The position numbers were made by a program, and so were the translations under genes. Below the pieces are notes generated by a model that saw only the letters and a program-made list of their open reading frames with translations, searched no databases and had not been told where the DNA came from. From contig JBAJFG010000019.1 in the NCBI GenBank assembly GCA_037903475.1, positions 6,137,001-6,201,000 of the forward strand: a stretch of 64,000 nucleotides of DNA, written 5' to 3'. The DNA is from Ancylostoma caninum. Its lineage: Eukaryota > Nematoda > Chromadorea > Rhabditida > Ancylostomatidae. Shown one piece after another: positions 11,508 through 22,419 of the stretch; position 1 is the stretch's first letter, and every line of letters begins with the position of its first letter.

Positions 11508-11660
11508 GATGCCAACGGATATCAGTTACACTCTCTATATCATCAAAGCTGCGGGCTGGCAGAATGGGTGGTGCAGAGCGCTCGTGAAGCATTTCGAAAA
11601 GAACTCGCGAACTCCACATACAGCATGGAGGCTCCGGTTGGCTTCAATAATTGAGATCAT
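11508..11660 (+). CDS. Possible exon, frame uncertain
   Basis: After CCATGCTCTCAG two frames stay open. One reads YQLHSLYHQSCGLAEWVV and a following KELANSTYSM; the other starts MPTDISYTLYIIKAAGWQ and reaches a GTATGT donor near 11661. I cannot choose between them, and no domain is visible. It could belong with the two exons at 12177-12594, but phases were not established. Confidence 0.2.
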
Positions 11661-12176
11661 GTATGTCTTAGCATGCGAATTTTCTATTTGGCACTTCCCC
11701 ACGTCTCTTTTTCTATTCTCGTTAATCTTACCTCTCATAATCATGCTTTGCAGCCGGCAAAACAGGAGCACTTATGAGCACTTTCACATAATTCTTACTC
11801 ATCCCTTCAGTTTTCCTGCAGCTCACTTGTCAATTCAGCTAGCATCACTGGGGGTGCAAACCAATTAGATATCATTGTTTTTTTTCATTTTGTATACGAA
11901 GTGTCCGCGAAATAAGTATGAATAGGTACCAATTAGGAGAAAAAGGCAAAACAAGTATGAATGACTACTGGCAGTTTTGAAGCGAGAAGAAAATCCCTGA
12001 GTAGGCCCTCTCGGAGATCGCACAGAACGAAATCTAATAAATGGTACTGGCATTTTATATGACTATATACTAAGATTACTCCCAATTCTCATGTCTCCGC
12101 CAGGTAGGTGATAGAAATGTCACGCATATCGCAGCTATATCAATGTTTACTGTTTTTTTTTGTAAAGTTTTCGCAG

Positions 12177-12594
12177 CGGCATCTACAAAATTGCAGCTCA
12201 TCAATTCACTGGAAGAGTAAAGAAATGCCAGCCCTTTCAAGTGTCTCGAAGATCGACTACTTTGCAGAAGCTGAAGGCAGCACGGACAATTTCGTCGACT
12301 ACGCCGATGAAGCTGCTGCGACGAAATTTTCCGTGGGTGCTGCTTTCAATCGTAGTATCCAGATGGGGCGCCTTGCAGCAAATATCTCACCATTATCATA
12401 TGTTTCCAGAGGCACTGAGCCTTCATTCGTTTCTCTTATCTCACAAGGTGAGCACTACACAAATCATCACCTTTTCTTCTTCTAAGAAGACCAAACTCTT
12501 AGAAAAATACTGCTTTTCAACAGTTATAGTTATTCCGCGATTCCGTAGTATCCCAAAGCATAGGTACAGCTTGCACTTCAAAGGCAGCATTTAG
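12177..12594 (+). CDS. Two 3' exons of an unidentified host gene
   Basis: Exon 12177-12447 follows AAAGTTTTCGCAG and ends CACAAG/GTGAGC, a strong donor. It encodes an acidic, serine-rich segment including KIDYFAEAEGSTDNFVDYAD and ending GTEPSFVSLISQ. It exits in phase 1, and the next exon (after TGCTTTTCAACAG, 12524-12594) enters in the same phase, reads VIVIPRFRSIPKHRYSLHF and stops at TAG. The 76-bp intron has a typical nematode size. The agreement of splice sites and phase makes this one of the better host calls, but I do not recognise the protein family and the 5' exons are unknown. Confidence 0.45.
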
Positions 12595-12954
12595 TTTACT
12601 GACTCAGCAGAAGCTCGGAAGACTAGAAGGGAGCCTTCGCAGGAATTCTCGACTCCGAGTCGAATCACCAGTATTGACAGGTACCATCAGAGTTTAAGAA
12701 CAGAATCAAGGCCTACTTTCGTGGAAAGTCGATTCTGAATTCATGAACACACATTTTATATGAATGTACTCACCCTTCCACTCGAGCAGTTTTCTGGAAT
12801 TTGAAGCTCTTTATGAACAACTAGGGACTCCGAAAGCGAACCTGTTGGCTCAGTGACGTTTCTCTTCCAGCTGCCACGCAGATTTTCCGAAGTCGCCTTC
12901 AACTCGGCAACCAAACACAAAAAATAGTAGGGTCCAAGATCGATAAATTGCACT

Positions 12955-13149
12955 GCCGCTATAGTCCTCGAGGACTGTAGCACCTTGCGTCGCCGTCGCC
13001 GGCGACTGGCGATCGCCAATATCGGCGGCCGCCAATGTTGGCGACTGCGGCGCCAGTGCGTATCGATTGTGAGGGGCCGCCAACATTGGCGGCCGCCGTC
13101 GCCGGCGACGGCGACGCAAGGTGCTATACTCCTCGAGAAGTATAGCGGC
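12955..13149. mobile_element. GC-rich hairpin MITE, about 195 bp
   Basis: The element starts GCCGCTATAGTCCTCGAG and ends with the near-complement. The two arms, about 55 bases each, pair through GCACCTTGCGTCGCCGTCGC, and inner blocks (GGCGGCCGCCAATGTTGGC and its complement) extend the pairing toward a short centre. Composition is far more GC-rich than the flanks. No coding capacity; no obvious target-site duplication. Frames running through it on both strands are artefacts. Confidence 0.75.
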
Positions 13150-13639
13150 TTCCTTAGATGAGCTCTTGTGAAGAAAGTGAACTGGTCAAACTTTGCAAAA
13201 ATAAGTGCGCGATTATGGAATGAATACGTGACAAAACCTACTCGATTTATAGAGCCCGACTTCGCCACCTTCTGCACTCCTTTCCAGCATTTGGCTAGCT
13301 TGACGGAGCATACCACGGAGTCCCCTCCGCATGAGTTTGTTTTCCACCGCAGCGATCGAAACCGCTCAAAATCGACTCATCTTCAATGAAAAAAGTGGTA
13401 ATTATATCAATGACTACATATGAATATGCGAGCCCGGCACGGTTCCTCAGAAGTACTTTATGAGCACAACCAATCTAAAGAAACATTCTTGATAATATAC
13501 AAATTGGCTTGTCACTGGATCGGTCTTCATAAGAAATTAGAACTTTGCCGACGGATATCACATACATTTTGTGCAGTCAGCTAAGTACGTCGAAATTAGC
13601 TAAGTACGCCAAAGATAATGTCACTGCCACTTCCCTACC

Positions 13640-13670
13640 GAGACTGCTATTCCTAAGGAATAGCAGTCTC
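13640..13670. repeat. Perfect 31-bp palindrome
   Basis: GAGACTGCTATTCC at 13640-13653 is followed by TAA and by its exact complement at 13657-13670. This would form a 14-bp hairpin. No poly-T tract follows, and no gene is defined nearby. It may be the remnant of a palindromic element. Confidence 0.8.
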
Positions 13671-13749
13671 AGAAACGAGGCTACGGTGGGAGTGAATATG
13701 ATTTTCGTGATCACTGTATCAAATGACCCTCTTAGCGTAGTCCAGTTAT

Positions 13750-14930
13750 GAAAATCAATGACGAGATACCTTTTACGATTCTGTATGAAAAATAAGATGA
13801 AAGACTATGAAATCAAAGACCGGCAGGTGGGGATATCAAAACAAAGAAAAGAATGCACGTTAGCGAGAAGAAAAAGGCTCGCAATGAAGGGTTGACCTCT
13901 GGACGCAGCGGAGACGTCATGCTCACGCCCACGCAAATATGATGAAACAACACCTAGGTCGCAAAAGATGAGCATAAGAGCGTGATTTCATTCACATCTC
14001 ATCATTTCACTTGAAATTAGGGGAATCTGTACTAATCCAGCATCCCTGAAGATTCCCATTTGATTGCAGTGGTGATACTCGAGAGGAGACCCTTGCCTTT
14101 GTTATGAAAACGACTACCTAAAGTAAAATTTAGCACACAGCCAAAAGGCGTGTCCCGCCTCTTGGCCCTAGACAGAACAGAGTGCATGAACAAAATTTAA
14201 AAAAAAAACAACGAAGAAGAACTTTCCTTGAGGCTAATTAGTATGGCAGGGAGGGTTTACGACAAACTTAAACAAATTCGCGAGAATATTTTGAAAAAAA
14301 AAACACTTTGGATTAGGATATTTAAAAAAAAAACACTTTGGATTAGGAGTTTCCAAACCAACAAAAAATCTTTTTAAAAAAAGGCTTCTGCATGCGCGTA
14401 CCTTCTGAGCGCTCCCAACAATAGCCAGCTCCCTGGAACCCATCCTGACCGAATCTTCAACAAAATCCTTCCCTTACCCTGAGCGCAGCCTTGCAAAGAA
14501 GCGAACATGGCTTATGCGGAACCATCCCATTTCTTCCTTTGTCCATCTCCACATTTCCAATAATTAACGAATCTGAAATTAGAACAGAAACACACATATA
14601 CAAAAGGTGTGTTTTGTCCGTTAGCCCTAGTCACAGAAAAGAATCCGACAGAAAACCTTCCCTTTGCTAGTTGATAAGGCAAACAGGGTTTGTAGGAGAA
14701 AAAAAACTATGGTAATTAGACTAAATCACAACTCAAATAAACATAGAACACAAAAATGATCAAACAAAACATACTCACATAAAAGCCTCACACTAAAGCT
14801 TATACAAAGCCGAAAGAAATTATAAAAACAATCTTTGAAAAAATCCTACCCCAGCCCTCTTTGGTGCCACGACTGTCGTCAGTGGGGAGCGGCGACGGTC
14901 GGTCGCTGTAGTCGCCGACAGCAGTGACCG
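13750..14930. other. No recognised gene
   Basis: No supported exon. Around 14291-14349 a unit of about 38 bp containing A-rich sequence and CACTTTGGATTAGGA occurs twice in tandem. The rest is A-rich single-copy sequence. The 5' part of the adjacent mariner is missing or unrecognisable here. Confidence 0.35.
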
Positions 14931-14936
14931 AAACTG

Positions 14937-15391
14937 CTAGGTCTACTATTCTCAATAACAGAAAATTGGCAGACGCAACTCGCCTGGAGTGGGGAAAAAT
15001 CTACCATGTTGTCCACTTCATGACATCGTCCGACCTCAGAACGCTTACCCACCAAAAAATTGCCGAACTAAGTTGGGAGGACCTACCACGATCTCCTTAT
15101 TCTCCTGACCTAACCCCGTCTGAACACCACTTGCTCGGACCCCTGAGGCTGTTTCTACGAGAAAAGAAATTCGTTGATCGAACCAAACCGAAAAGTGAGA
15201 TTCCAAGCTTCTTAGACTCGCAGGTACCAGAGTTCTTGACTTCTGGAGCTGATGATCTGGCCCTATCTCGTGGATGATGAAGGTGATTATAGATCATGAA
15301 GGTGATTATTTTGTTGATTGATATCTATTCATAATGAACTTGACATTTTTGAAAAAAGTATGAAATTAGGTGCAAGACTTGGCCAACCTAA
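14937..15391 (+). mobile_element. 5'-truncated mariner transposon, same family as the 24.9-kb copy
   Basis: The frame encodes the C-terminal third of a mariner transposase: LTHQKIAELSWEDLP, then YSPDLTPSEHHLL, the region of the third catalytic residue. At the position of the final aspartate of the D,D34D triad (SDYHLF in active elements) the copy reads SEHHLL, so the residue is glutamate. The element ends at 15391 with the terminal inverted repeat (complement TTAGGTTGGCCAAGTCTTGC). Both the protein and this repeat match the element at 24943-26170. The 5' end and N-terminal two-thirds are absent. Confidence 0.8.
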
Positions 15392-15599
15392 TGGTTAGTT
15401 ATAACTTGCAAATGCTTCTTAAATGCTGCTTAGCTTTGTTTTTCACATCTGTCAATAATATTCAGTGCACATTTTTTTCGACTGGCATCAACATGGTTGT
15501 GTTTTACTGCGATAATCATGTTGAATTTATAGGCAAGTAAGCATTTTTTTGTCATAGTAACCATACCGTCACCCTACTAAAACAGGGATATGGTACGAA

Positions 15600-16045
15600 A
15601 TGGATAGGATATTCGTGTTTGGCACCCCAAATAACACTCCTCTACAAATTTTTGGCGAGAAAATTCTTGTTTGAAAACTTTGGGGCACCAATGTGGAGTA
15701 GTGCCTTTTCGGGAAATATCACAAAAGCAGCAACGCTCGGAGCACTTCGCTGGGGTGAATTACCTCATGCGGTTTATTTACGAGACTGTGCCCCGTCAGA
15801 CTACCATTTGCTTCGGTCGATGGCTCACAGGCTTTCCGCGAAAAATGGGTGAACGAATGGATCGAGTCGGACGACGAGGCTTTCTACCGATGCGTTCATC
15901 TTCTCCCAGAAGGATGGGAAAAGATTGCAGCCGACGATGGCCAATACTTTAATTGATTTGTCTGCTTTGTTTCTTTTAAATAAAAACTTAATTTCGCTTA
16001 AAAGAAGGCTGAAACTTTTTCACATACCTGTCCTATTGGTGAAAA
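15600..16045 (+). mobile_element. Second mariner remnant (different family)
   Basis: Frames joined across at least one shift encode the transposase C terminus: CAPSDYHLLRSMAHRLS, which keeps the third catalytic aspartate, followed by WVNEWIESDDEAFYR and a terminal GWEKIAADDGQYFN-TGA ending at 15956. The SMAH and DGQYFN motifs are characteristic of a mariner group distinct from the neighbouring copy. The sequence after the stop includes AAATAAAA and a probable 3' terminal region near 16045. The N-terminal part is lost. Confidence 0.75.
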
Positions 16046-16239
16046 CTCCTTCTGTTTCAATATTGCCACCCAGTTTCAAAGTTGAAGTTCAGAGTTTCGC
16101 CCTAACACACTGTATATCAGAAGTTCTCATATGCACCCATCCACAAACGCGCTACCTTACGACTTTGACATACACTAGTATGTCCAATAATTTAGTTGAT
16201 TTTGTGAGCTTCAGGCGAGGTTAGCAACTGGTTTATTCT

Positions 16240-16274
16240 GGCTTACGTTTCGGCAAATCGCCGTCTTCAGAGCC
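16240..16274 (-). ncRNA. Hammerhead ribozyme motif at the 3' end of a PLE
   Basis: Read on the minus strand, the core is complete by eye: stem I strand GGCT, box CTGAAGA (fits CUGANGA), stem II GGC-GATTT-GCC, box GAAA, minimal stem III (A-C with G-T), then AGCC, which pairs with GGCT. The cleavage triplet would be GUA. Stem III without a loop and a short stem I are known traits of hammerheads in PLE terminal repeats, which are thought to act as dimers. It sits downstream of the GIY-YIG domain on the same strand, and an AATAAA-like stretch follows. Activity is not shown. Confidence 0.6.
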
Positions 16275-16470
16275 TGAAATGGGCGACTCGATAAGCTAAC
16301 TATCCGGCCAAATATCTAATGAACCACACAAACAAAACGCTAAGCCTAATTTTCAATCATGAAGCTAGCTGCTGTACCAAACGCTCACCACTTCGATGTC
16401 ACTAGAGTGACGTGACTGGAGCGACCGCTAACTGTCCGCAAGAGCAGATGACTGGGCGTACTCTTCCGGA

Positions 16471-17480
16471 TCAGAAGAACAATCCCAGATATGGCGCAAG
16501 TTCCCATGTGATAGAGAGGCATTCTTCCTTGAAGTTCATTTTTGGACTTTTCGCGTGAATCCACAATGCCTCCAAAGTTTTGCGAGCTGGTGTTTAACGT
16601 TCTCGCGCTAATATTTTTACGGTAACTTCGAAATTAGCTCCGCCATGTCGTACCCTTTTGTGAGTGCCCAGTGGCGTAGTCGTACGAGATTTTTCTTTGC
16701 CATCTAGGTGCTCTTTCATGCGCGCACATAATGGGCGTGCCGTTTTGCCAACATACTCCTCACCACAACTCTTGCAAGAGATCAAGTAGATTACTCCTGA
16801 ACTCATGCAATCACCTTCCCTCCCTTCAGGGCAAACAACGCATTTAGTTGTGGGGCATATGCGGTCGTACAGTCGATTTCTGATTAGTTGGCGTTTGAGG
16901 TTATTCGGTGGTATTTCTACACCGAAACATATTTATCTAGAGCAGCCCTCCTCAGACACTGTCAAATGGCAGTGTCACCTCATCGAAGATAAATGGCACA
17001 CAGAAGGGTACTTTATACGCTTGCGTGGAATCGCGACATTGTCTTACTACTTCTTTGCGCCTTCTGGACCTAGATATCTGGCTGGTGTATCCATTCATCG
17101 CAGCAACTCGACGAGCAAGTGCTAGCGATTCCTCCCTCTCCTTAAATCCGCTACAAACTCCTGTTGCTGTTCGAAACATGTTGGTAACAATAGCTTTCTT
17201 TGCAAGAGCAGGATGGGCAGAGAGAAAATGAACTAGGATATTCTTGTTGCTTGGTTTGCGGTACCACTTGGTCCTGCAGACACTGTTTGAAATGTTAATC
17301 TGAGCGTTCAAAAAGGGGAGCCAATCGTTTTTGTGTATGTATGTCTAGTAGGTCCCACATAAGCTCTTGCCTAAGAACAGTACTGACACTCTGAGGTTGC
17401 TCGTCACCCTCTGTTACTACCGGGTTTCTTCACTCTTTTTTCCAGGTATGGAAATCCGTTGTCTATCCGAAACTGAGTGA
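16471..17480 (-). mobile_element. Penelope-like retroelement (RT C terminus and GIY-YIG endonuclease), broken
   Basis: Penelope-like elements encode a reverse transcriptase followed by a GIY-YIG endonuclease. From 17480 downward, shifted frames read VTQFRIDNGFPYLEK, then LNAQINISNSVCRTKWYRKP and FLSAHPALAKKAIVTNMFRT, the conserved region after the RT core. At 16806-16597 the endonuclease reads GVIYLISCKSCGEEYVGKTA, with the paired cysteines and the VGKT that correspond to the GIY and YIG blocks. Beyond a TGA near 16594 another frame continues TPARKTLEALWIHAKSPK and ends at 16471. Multiple stops and shifts inactivate it; the RT catalytic core was not found. Hammerhead motifs lie outside both ends in opposite orientation. 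Confidence 0.8.
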
Positions 17481-17732
17481 CAACTTCTAATATACAGTGT
17501 GCTGGGCAAAACTCTGAACTTCAACCTTGAGATATGACTTCTGGCAGGAAGTCTCACACTGCTTCCAAGTCCACACGTTTTCGGTCGTCCAACATCACCC
17601 GGCCGTAGGACTTGTAGAGTGGTTATTCGTCGGTCTCACTGGGGTTGGCTTGTGTTTTTGGTCCATAGCCTGGATCTGGATGCATGACTGAGGCGGCGTT
17701 TGTCCGGGTATTTTCATGAATTTTTGACTCCA

Positions 17733-17768
17733 GGCCCCGACGGAAGCGAAGACGCCGAAACGTCAGCC
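17733..17768 (+). ncRNA. Degenerate hammerhead motif at the other end of the PLE
   Basis: On the plus strand GGCC, CCGACGG, AAGCGAAGACGCC, GAAACGTC and AGCC follow the hammerhead order, but the first conserved box has two changes (CUGACGA expected) that should abolish catalysis. AATAAAG and ATTATAAC follow, as they do after the motif at 32861. Its orientation opposes both the PLE coding strand and the motif at 16240, so the element has inverted terminal regions. Confidence 0.5.
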
Positions 17769-17799
17769 AATAAAGTGAAATTATAACAACCTCGTGTGC

Positions 17800-18850
17800 G
17801 GCTCACAAATACACAAAGCATAATCTGTCATAATGCCGAGGTTCAAAGACAGTCGTACATGGGAATTCTCTAACTTAATTTTCCTTCCCAAAACCACTCA
17901 TTTCTAGACACTATAATTATGCAGATGAAGCTCGACTTCTGTACGATAACAAGAAATGCGAATGATCATGGGTAGGAACGAGTTCCCACTTCTACGTCTT
18001 TCTAAACCAGATCTTCTCTCTATGGAGGATCTGTCAGGGGTTTGGTGGTGCTGCAAGAGTGTGATCTGCTGCAGCCTTCTCCAACCTAGTCAGGAGTTGA
18101 CAGCAGAGTTCTAGTATTGCAACATCGTGTTGATGTCCACAAAATCTTCTATGCATGTGATCGGCAGTGGTGAGCGAATCTGGTTTTCCCCTGTTTCAGG
18201 GTAGCAAGCTAAGCTTCTCACCTAAAAACTCACCCGACAAAAATTGGCGCGGTAATGCATCGAGGTTTTCATTCATTCTCGCCAGTCCTCATACCATTCC
18301 TTCACTGAATATCATTTCTCACAAGACCCAGATGCAAACCTGCCACAGCAGCCGACGGCTGATCTAAAGCATGCCGAAATCGCCCTCCAAAAATATTCAG
18401 ATGTTTGCTACCTCAGTTTTCATTGTAGAATCATACTTCTTTTACTACATTGACTACATTATCAGGGAGGGAAGACTTGGCGGATCAAAGAGCACTGAAC
18501 TGATGATGAATATTGTGTTTAAGGCGAGTTATAACGCTTTGAACTGGAGTGTTCGCTACAGCAATTAATTTCGCAGCAACCTAATATCAGTTGCAACTCT
18601 CCCAGAAGTTTTGCAAACATCTAGTATTTACGTTGTTCTTCTTATTCCTCAACTAATGAACTGAATTTTATAAATTTTTCCCACAGTCTATGGTTACAGT
18701 ATAGTGTGCACATCCGTTCCTACCAAACCTTTTCTAGTTATGAACGGCTTGTCGGTTGCCCTTTAGGCTGTCTGAAGGGAGGAAAGGACCTCAAGAACCT
18801 TCCATTTGTTTGAGAAATCTGCGCCGATGTAACATTTACGCTCAACTCTT
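17800..18850. other. No recognised gene
   Basis: Short frames at 18167-18367 and 18371-18568 lack reliable splice boundaries; the second reads FIVESYFFYYIDYIIREG and may be coding, but nothing supports it independently. No repeats or RNA genes seen. Confidence 0.3.
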
Positions 18851-18852
18851 GA

Positions 18853-19386
18853 GTTCAAAGGCAGCACCTGCTCGAATCTTCTTTGCCAGATATTGTGGAT
18901 TTCAGAGACCTAGAACTCATATCCATTTGTGAAATAGTGCGAAATGAACGAGAAATCTGTGAAAGCAGGGTACCTTTAAAAGTGAGTCCAATCGCGCTCC
19001 CCTTAACATTTGTTAATTGTTGACAGTTGACGGTGTTTGTCACCAGTGGCACTTTAAAGGCAGCACTCACGCTGAAAGCGTTTTCTCGCATTTGTGCTCA
19101 CTTTGAAGGTGCCTGATAAGGGATTGATCAGGATTTTCCGATAGCGGTGATCCTTTCCACACCTCGACGGCCGCACTCATCTCAGGCGATAGATCTCGTA
19201 CAAATGCACATGTTTTGGAAAATTACAACACAGCATTTCAAACGTTGCCTTTTTGATGTTCTCTCCTCTATCATGGGCACCAGAGCAGCCTACAGAGTAG
19301 AATCTCATGAAAAAATCGAAGTTTTTTATTGTGAGTGATGTCTTTAACTCAGCGTCGAGGATTTTGACGGGTGCTGCCTTCGAGGT
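18853..19386. mobile_element. Possible MITE with GGCAGCACC ends
   Basis: TCAAAGGCAGCACCTG near the left edge is mirrored by the complement of TCGAAGGCAGCACCCG near 19386. The same word, TTTAAAGGCAGCACTC, also occurs internally near 19053 in the left orientation. The words resemble the TTAA/AGGCAGTG ends of the MITE family at 21.3, 37.6 and 61.6 kb, but flanking TTAA is not conserved and internal similarity was not seen. It may be a related or composite decayed element. Confidence 0.3.
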
Positions 19387-19389
19387 TAT

Positions 19390-20540
19390 GAGGCTTCTGT
19401 GAGAAATGTACTTGTTCATAATTTATTATACAGCATCCTATTACGCATTCCGCGCATGCAAATAACTTCACCCAACTTCCGAGAAATCCCGTGTGTTTCC
19501 CTTACAAATCACGGAAACATATATACTAGACGTTTATCCATAAATAAACAAATATAATGAGTTGGTGCTTGACAACCTCTGTCTGAGCTTCCGTGACACT
19601 ATTCCAAAAGAAAACAAAATTTCCGCGTCCTCACAAAGAATTAACTGTAGGGAACAAACAGAAGACAGTAATCACAAAGAAATGGATTGGTCCCTTTTTG
19701 TTCGAGTTTGGTCAGTAGCTCTATATCACGATGGGTTTCCCATAAGGAATTCTGAATGGTCTGTTCTTGTGTTGCGATTCCTCACTGTTGGGAAAGTTTA
19801 TTGGGGAAATTCAAAGAGAACACAATTCGCGCTCCTTTTATACGCAACATTTTCTTTTCACTTTCATCAAGATAACGATGATTAAAAGCAGTAGACGAAA
19901 TCTGATATTTCTAGAGAACGGATGATTCAGTATTCAACTATGTGGAATTCACCATTCGGAGCTTTATTAAAAGCCTTGCGATACAGAAAGTCATGATAGC
20001 TTGATACGTGCGTTCGCTGCCCATGTCTGTCAGCATTACAGTAATATGTTTCACTTCTGATTTCTCCAACATTTGGATTGCGTCCTTTTGACCTGCTTGG
20101 ATTCGTATTCTCGCTTGAACTCTCTCAAGAATAAAACCGTAATAATTTGGTGTCTAACTGCTGGTTGATTAACTTTGTAAACTCCCTACATTAATAATGG
20201 TTATATGAATTCACATTTTTGAGAATGATAAACCCGCTGGGAGATCCTTTCGGTGTTACTTGCTTATCACAGCTGTTCTGCATGAGAAAGGTTACAAAAA
20301 CACTTTGAACCCTCTCTGCAACCTCACTAAGCTTCAATACGATTGGCCATCATAGCCTCAGGTGATCTCCTTCTACTTAAATTGTAGAAGTAGGCATGCA
20401 CATTGGTACAAAACCCTGAATTTTTATAGCAGCAATTCAAAGTCCTATACAAGTTTGGGGACACAGAAGCATCAAGCGATCGTACTTGCAAGCGCCGCCG
20501 TGTAAGCAATGCCTGACAAACAAAGTAGATCTTTATGCGT
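19390..20540. other. No firm gene; one 107-codon frame
   Basis: A plus-strand frame at 19562-19885 (containing WSLFVRVWSVALYHDGFPIR) is open for 107 codons without splice support or a known domain. It may be chance. The remainder is AT-rich, with no repeats noticed. Confidence 0.25.
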
Positions 20541-20547
20541 TATCTAG

Positions 20548-20813
20548 TTAACGTCGGAAGAAATCGGCGTTGGCGGAAGGTTGCCAGCTGAACAGTTGAC
20601 GACGTTGTTGGTTCACTTTTCCGGTTATATCACTGATGGTTTGTGGTGCGAAAGCCTCCTCTCTGACCTGTAAACAGGAACATTTCGAATTCCCCACGTT
20701 GGCCGAGGAGCAGCTCGTGGATATTACTTGACAATAAGACATAATATGAGTACCTTAGAACTCTCCTCTCCAAACAAGTTTCGATATCGAGGTGGCAGGA
20801 AGGCTCGAGCAGT
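20548..20813 (-). CDS. Two last exons of an unidentified host gene
   Basis: Exon 20754-20813 (acceptor TTTCCACTTCAG, donor TCTAAG/GTACTC) encodes TARAFLPPRYRNLFGEESSK in phase 0. After an 86-bp intron ending TTCCTGTTTACAG, exon 20548-20667 continues in the same phase: VREEAFAPQTISDITGKVNQ, then a basic, glutamine-rich end finishing NADFFRR-TAA. Both splice junctions and phases agree, and the composition is protein-like. A CATAAA about 20 bases past the stop could serve as a poly(A) signal. I do not recognise the family. Upstream exons probably lie between 20880 and 21000 but were not fixed. Confidence 0.5.
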
Positions 20814-21328
20814 CTGAAGTGGAAATGATATTAGCAATGAGTTAAAATTGGATTACATGCAAATGCTTGGTCCCACAATTCTCAGCATCGCTCCTGTACG
20901 GCCGGGCCAGATTTTGTTCCTAATAACTCTCCTATTTTACTAATCATAAAGTGAGTCCTTTTTTATATAATATGGAAAGGCTGTGATCTAAGAAAAGGTT
21001 TTCTAAAAGTTCACCCCATGGAAATCAGCTTGAAGGAAGCTTTCTACGTTCTCCCGTTAATAACAAATCAGAACTTCATTGAAAGCTTACAAAAATGCAT
21101 TCGAAGAGCAACAATGCCAGGGGCAGCTGACTTATACATAGGTCTTGCCACAACGCGAGCTACTCGTGGATTGCTTCCTACGTACCGAATACGTAGGATA
21201 TGTTTATGTGAAGCAAGCACCTCACCCCTAGGGTCTTGACTACACACTGAATTAACCACTCAAAATATACTCTAAGGTAGGAGGTGGGCGCCGAAACACC
21301 GCGCGGACTGTTAAGTCGGAATGTTTAA

Positions 21329-22011
21329 AGGCAGTGTGACACCTCGTTCTCGTGTCTGAGCTTTTAGTAGATCCTGAATCTGCTCGACACGCTGAACCCA
21401 GCGGTATACATAAAATGTCACAAAACATTCTTGAAATCCGTTTTTAAACGTCTTTCGGGACGGGTTCTAGAACAGTTTGTCGAGCTGAGTGAACGAGTGA
21501 AGCCGTTGATCTCGGCTGCGTGACAAGAGGTACGCTGCTGGTCTGTGATCGGTCGATTCACGTGCGCGTCGCGGCTGCAGCTTTCGAGGGTATGAGCAGT
21601 TCTGCGATGATATGGACAACTTTTCCAAACTTGAGTGGGACAGATGAATGTTATCGGAACCCACAAACTTGAGAAAGTGGCCACCAATGTCATTTAGTGC
21701 TTCGAACTTGAAGAAACAACCTGAACTTGAGAAGCATACGCGTGCGGTGCGGTCGCGTCGCGGCGTATATCTTGACCGCCACCCGTTGATCTCATCGATC
21801 GTACACGTCTAGGCGTGTTGGCCAACGCTGCAGACGTGGCGGGCAGCCAGCACACTCACGGAAGCTCTGCCAAGGTGGTCCGTGAACTGCACATTCGGAC
21901 CCTCCGAAAACGGGTTCTCGTCACTTCTACGCGTTTTGACATACATCGTTGGAATCAGCCTGACGAGCAGGTTTAGATTCTGTTGGTATTCACAACCCAC
22001 GGAAAGGGCCT
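21329..22011. mobile_element. TTAA-flanked MITE, long member (683 bp)
   Basis: The left end reads TTAA followed by AGGCAGTGTGACACCTCG; the right end is eroded but finishes GGGCCT then TTAA. The left 150 bases and the last 130 bases correspond, in reverse complement, to the two halves of the 332-bp element at 37646-37977. This copy holds roughly 350 additional internal bases, including a GC-rich block near 21740-21880. The TTAA target duplication and AGGCAGTG-type ends suggest mobilisation by a piggyBac-like transposase. No transposase is encoded here. Confidence 0.7.
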
Positions 22012-22278
22012 TTAACCACTCGGTGGCACGTGCTGAGCAGCAGTTCTTTTAATTCTATACCGGAAGATTGCTAGTGTGTACGTTTGAGGCGTTCAACTTT
22101 TGAGACACTTCTATGTGGAAAAAGGCTAAAATGTCGCAGGGTTGAAGACCAGCCCTGTGAGCTCTATTTTGAAAACTAACCCCTTTTCGTGATTCGAAGC
22201 GGAACGCAATTGTGAATAATGAATGTCCTCGAGAAAATACGGAATGTGTCAACAATACGAAAACGCCGATAGGCTGAT

Positions 22279-22410
22279 ATGTTACTTAAGTGCAAAGAAG
22301 AAAGTGATTGCAGGTCTAGCCGTGATGAACATTGGAAGGTTTCCGCTAAGAAATTCCTCCGAGCTGATTTGCAGATATGTAAGCTCAGGAAAAGAATTGA
22401 TGATCTATAA
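22279..22410 (+). CDS. Possible small coding segment
   Basis: After an in-frame TAG, ATG at 22279 opens 43 codons rich in charged residues and cysteine (KCKEESDCRSSRDEHWKVSA, ending CKLRKRIDDL-TAA). Composition is protein-like, but there is no splice or domain support; overlapping frames on both strands are also open. Confidence 0.2.
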   Translation: MLLKCKEESDCRSSRDEHWKVSAKKFLRADLQICKLRKRIDDL

Positions 22411-22419
22411 CGACTTTTG

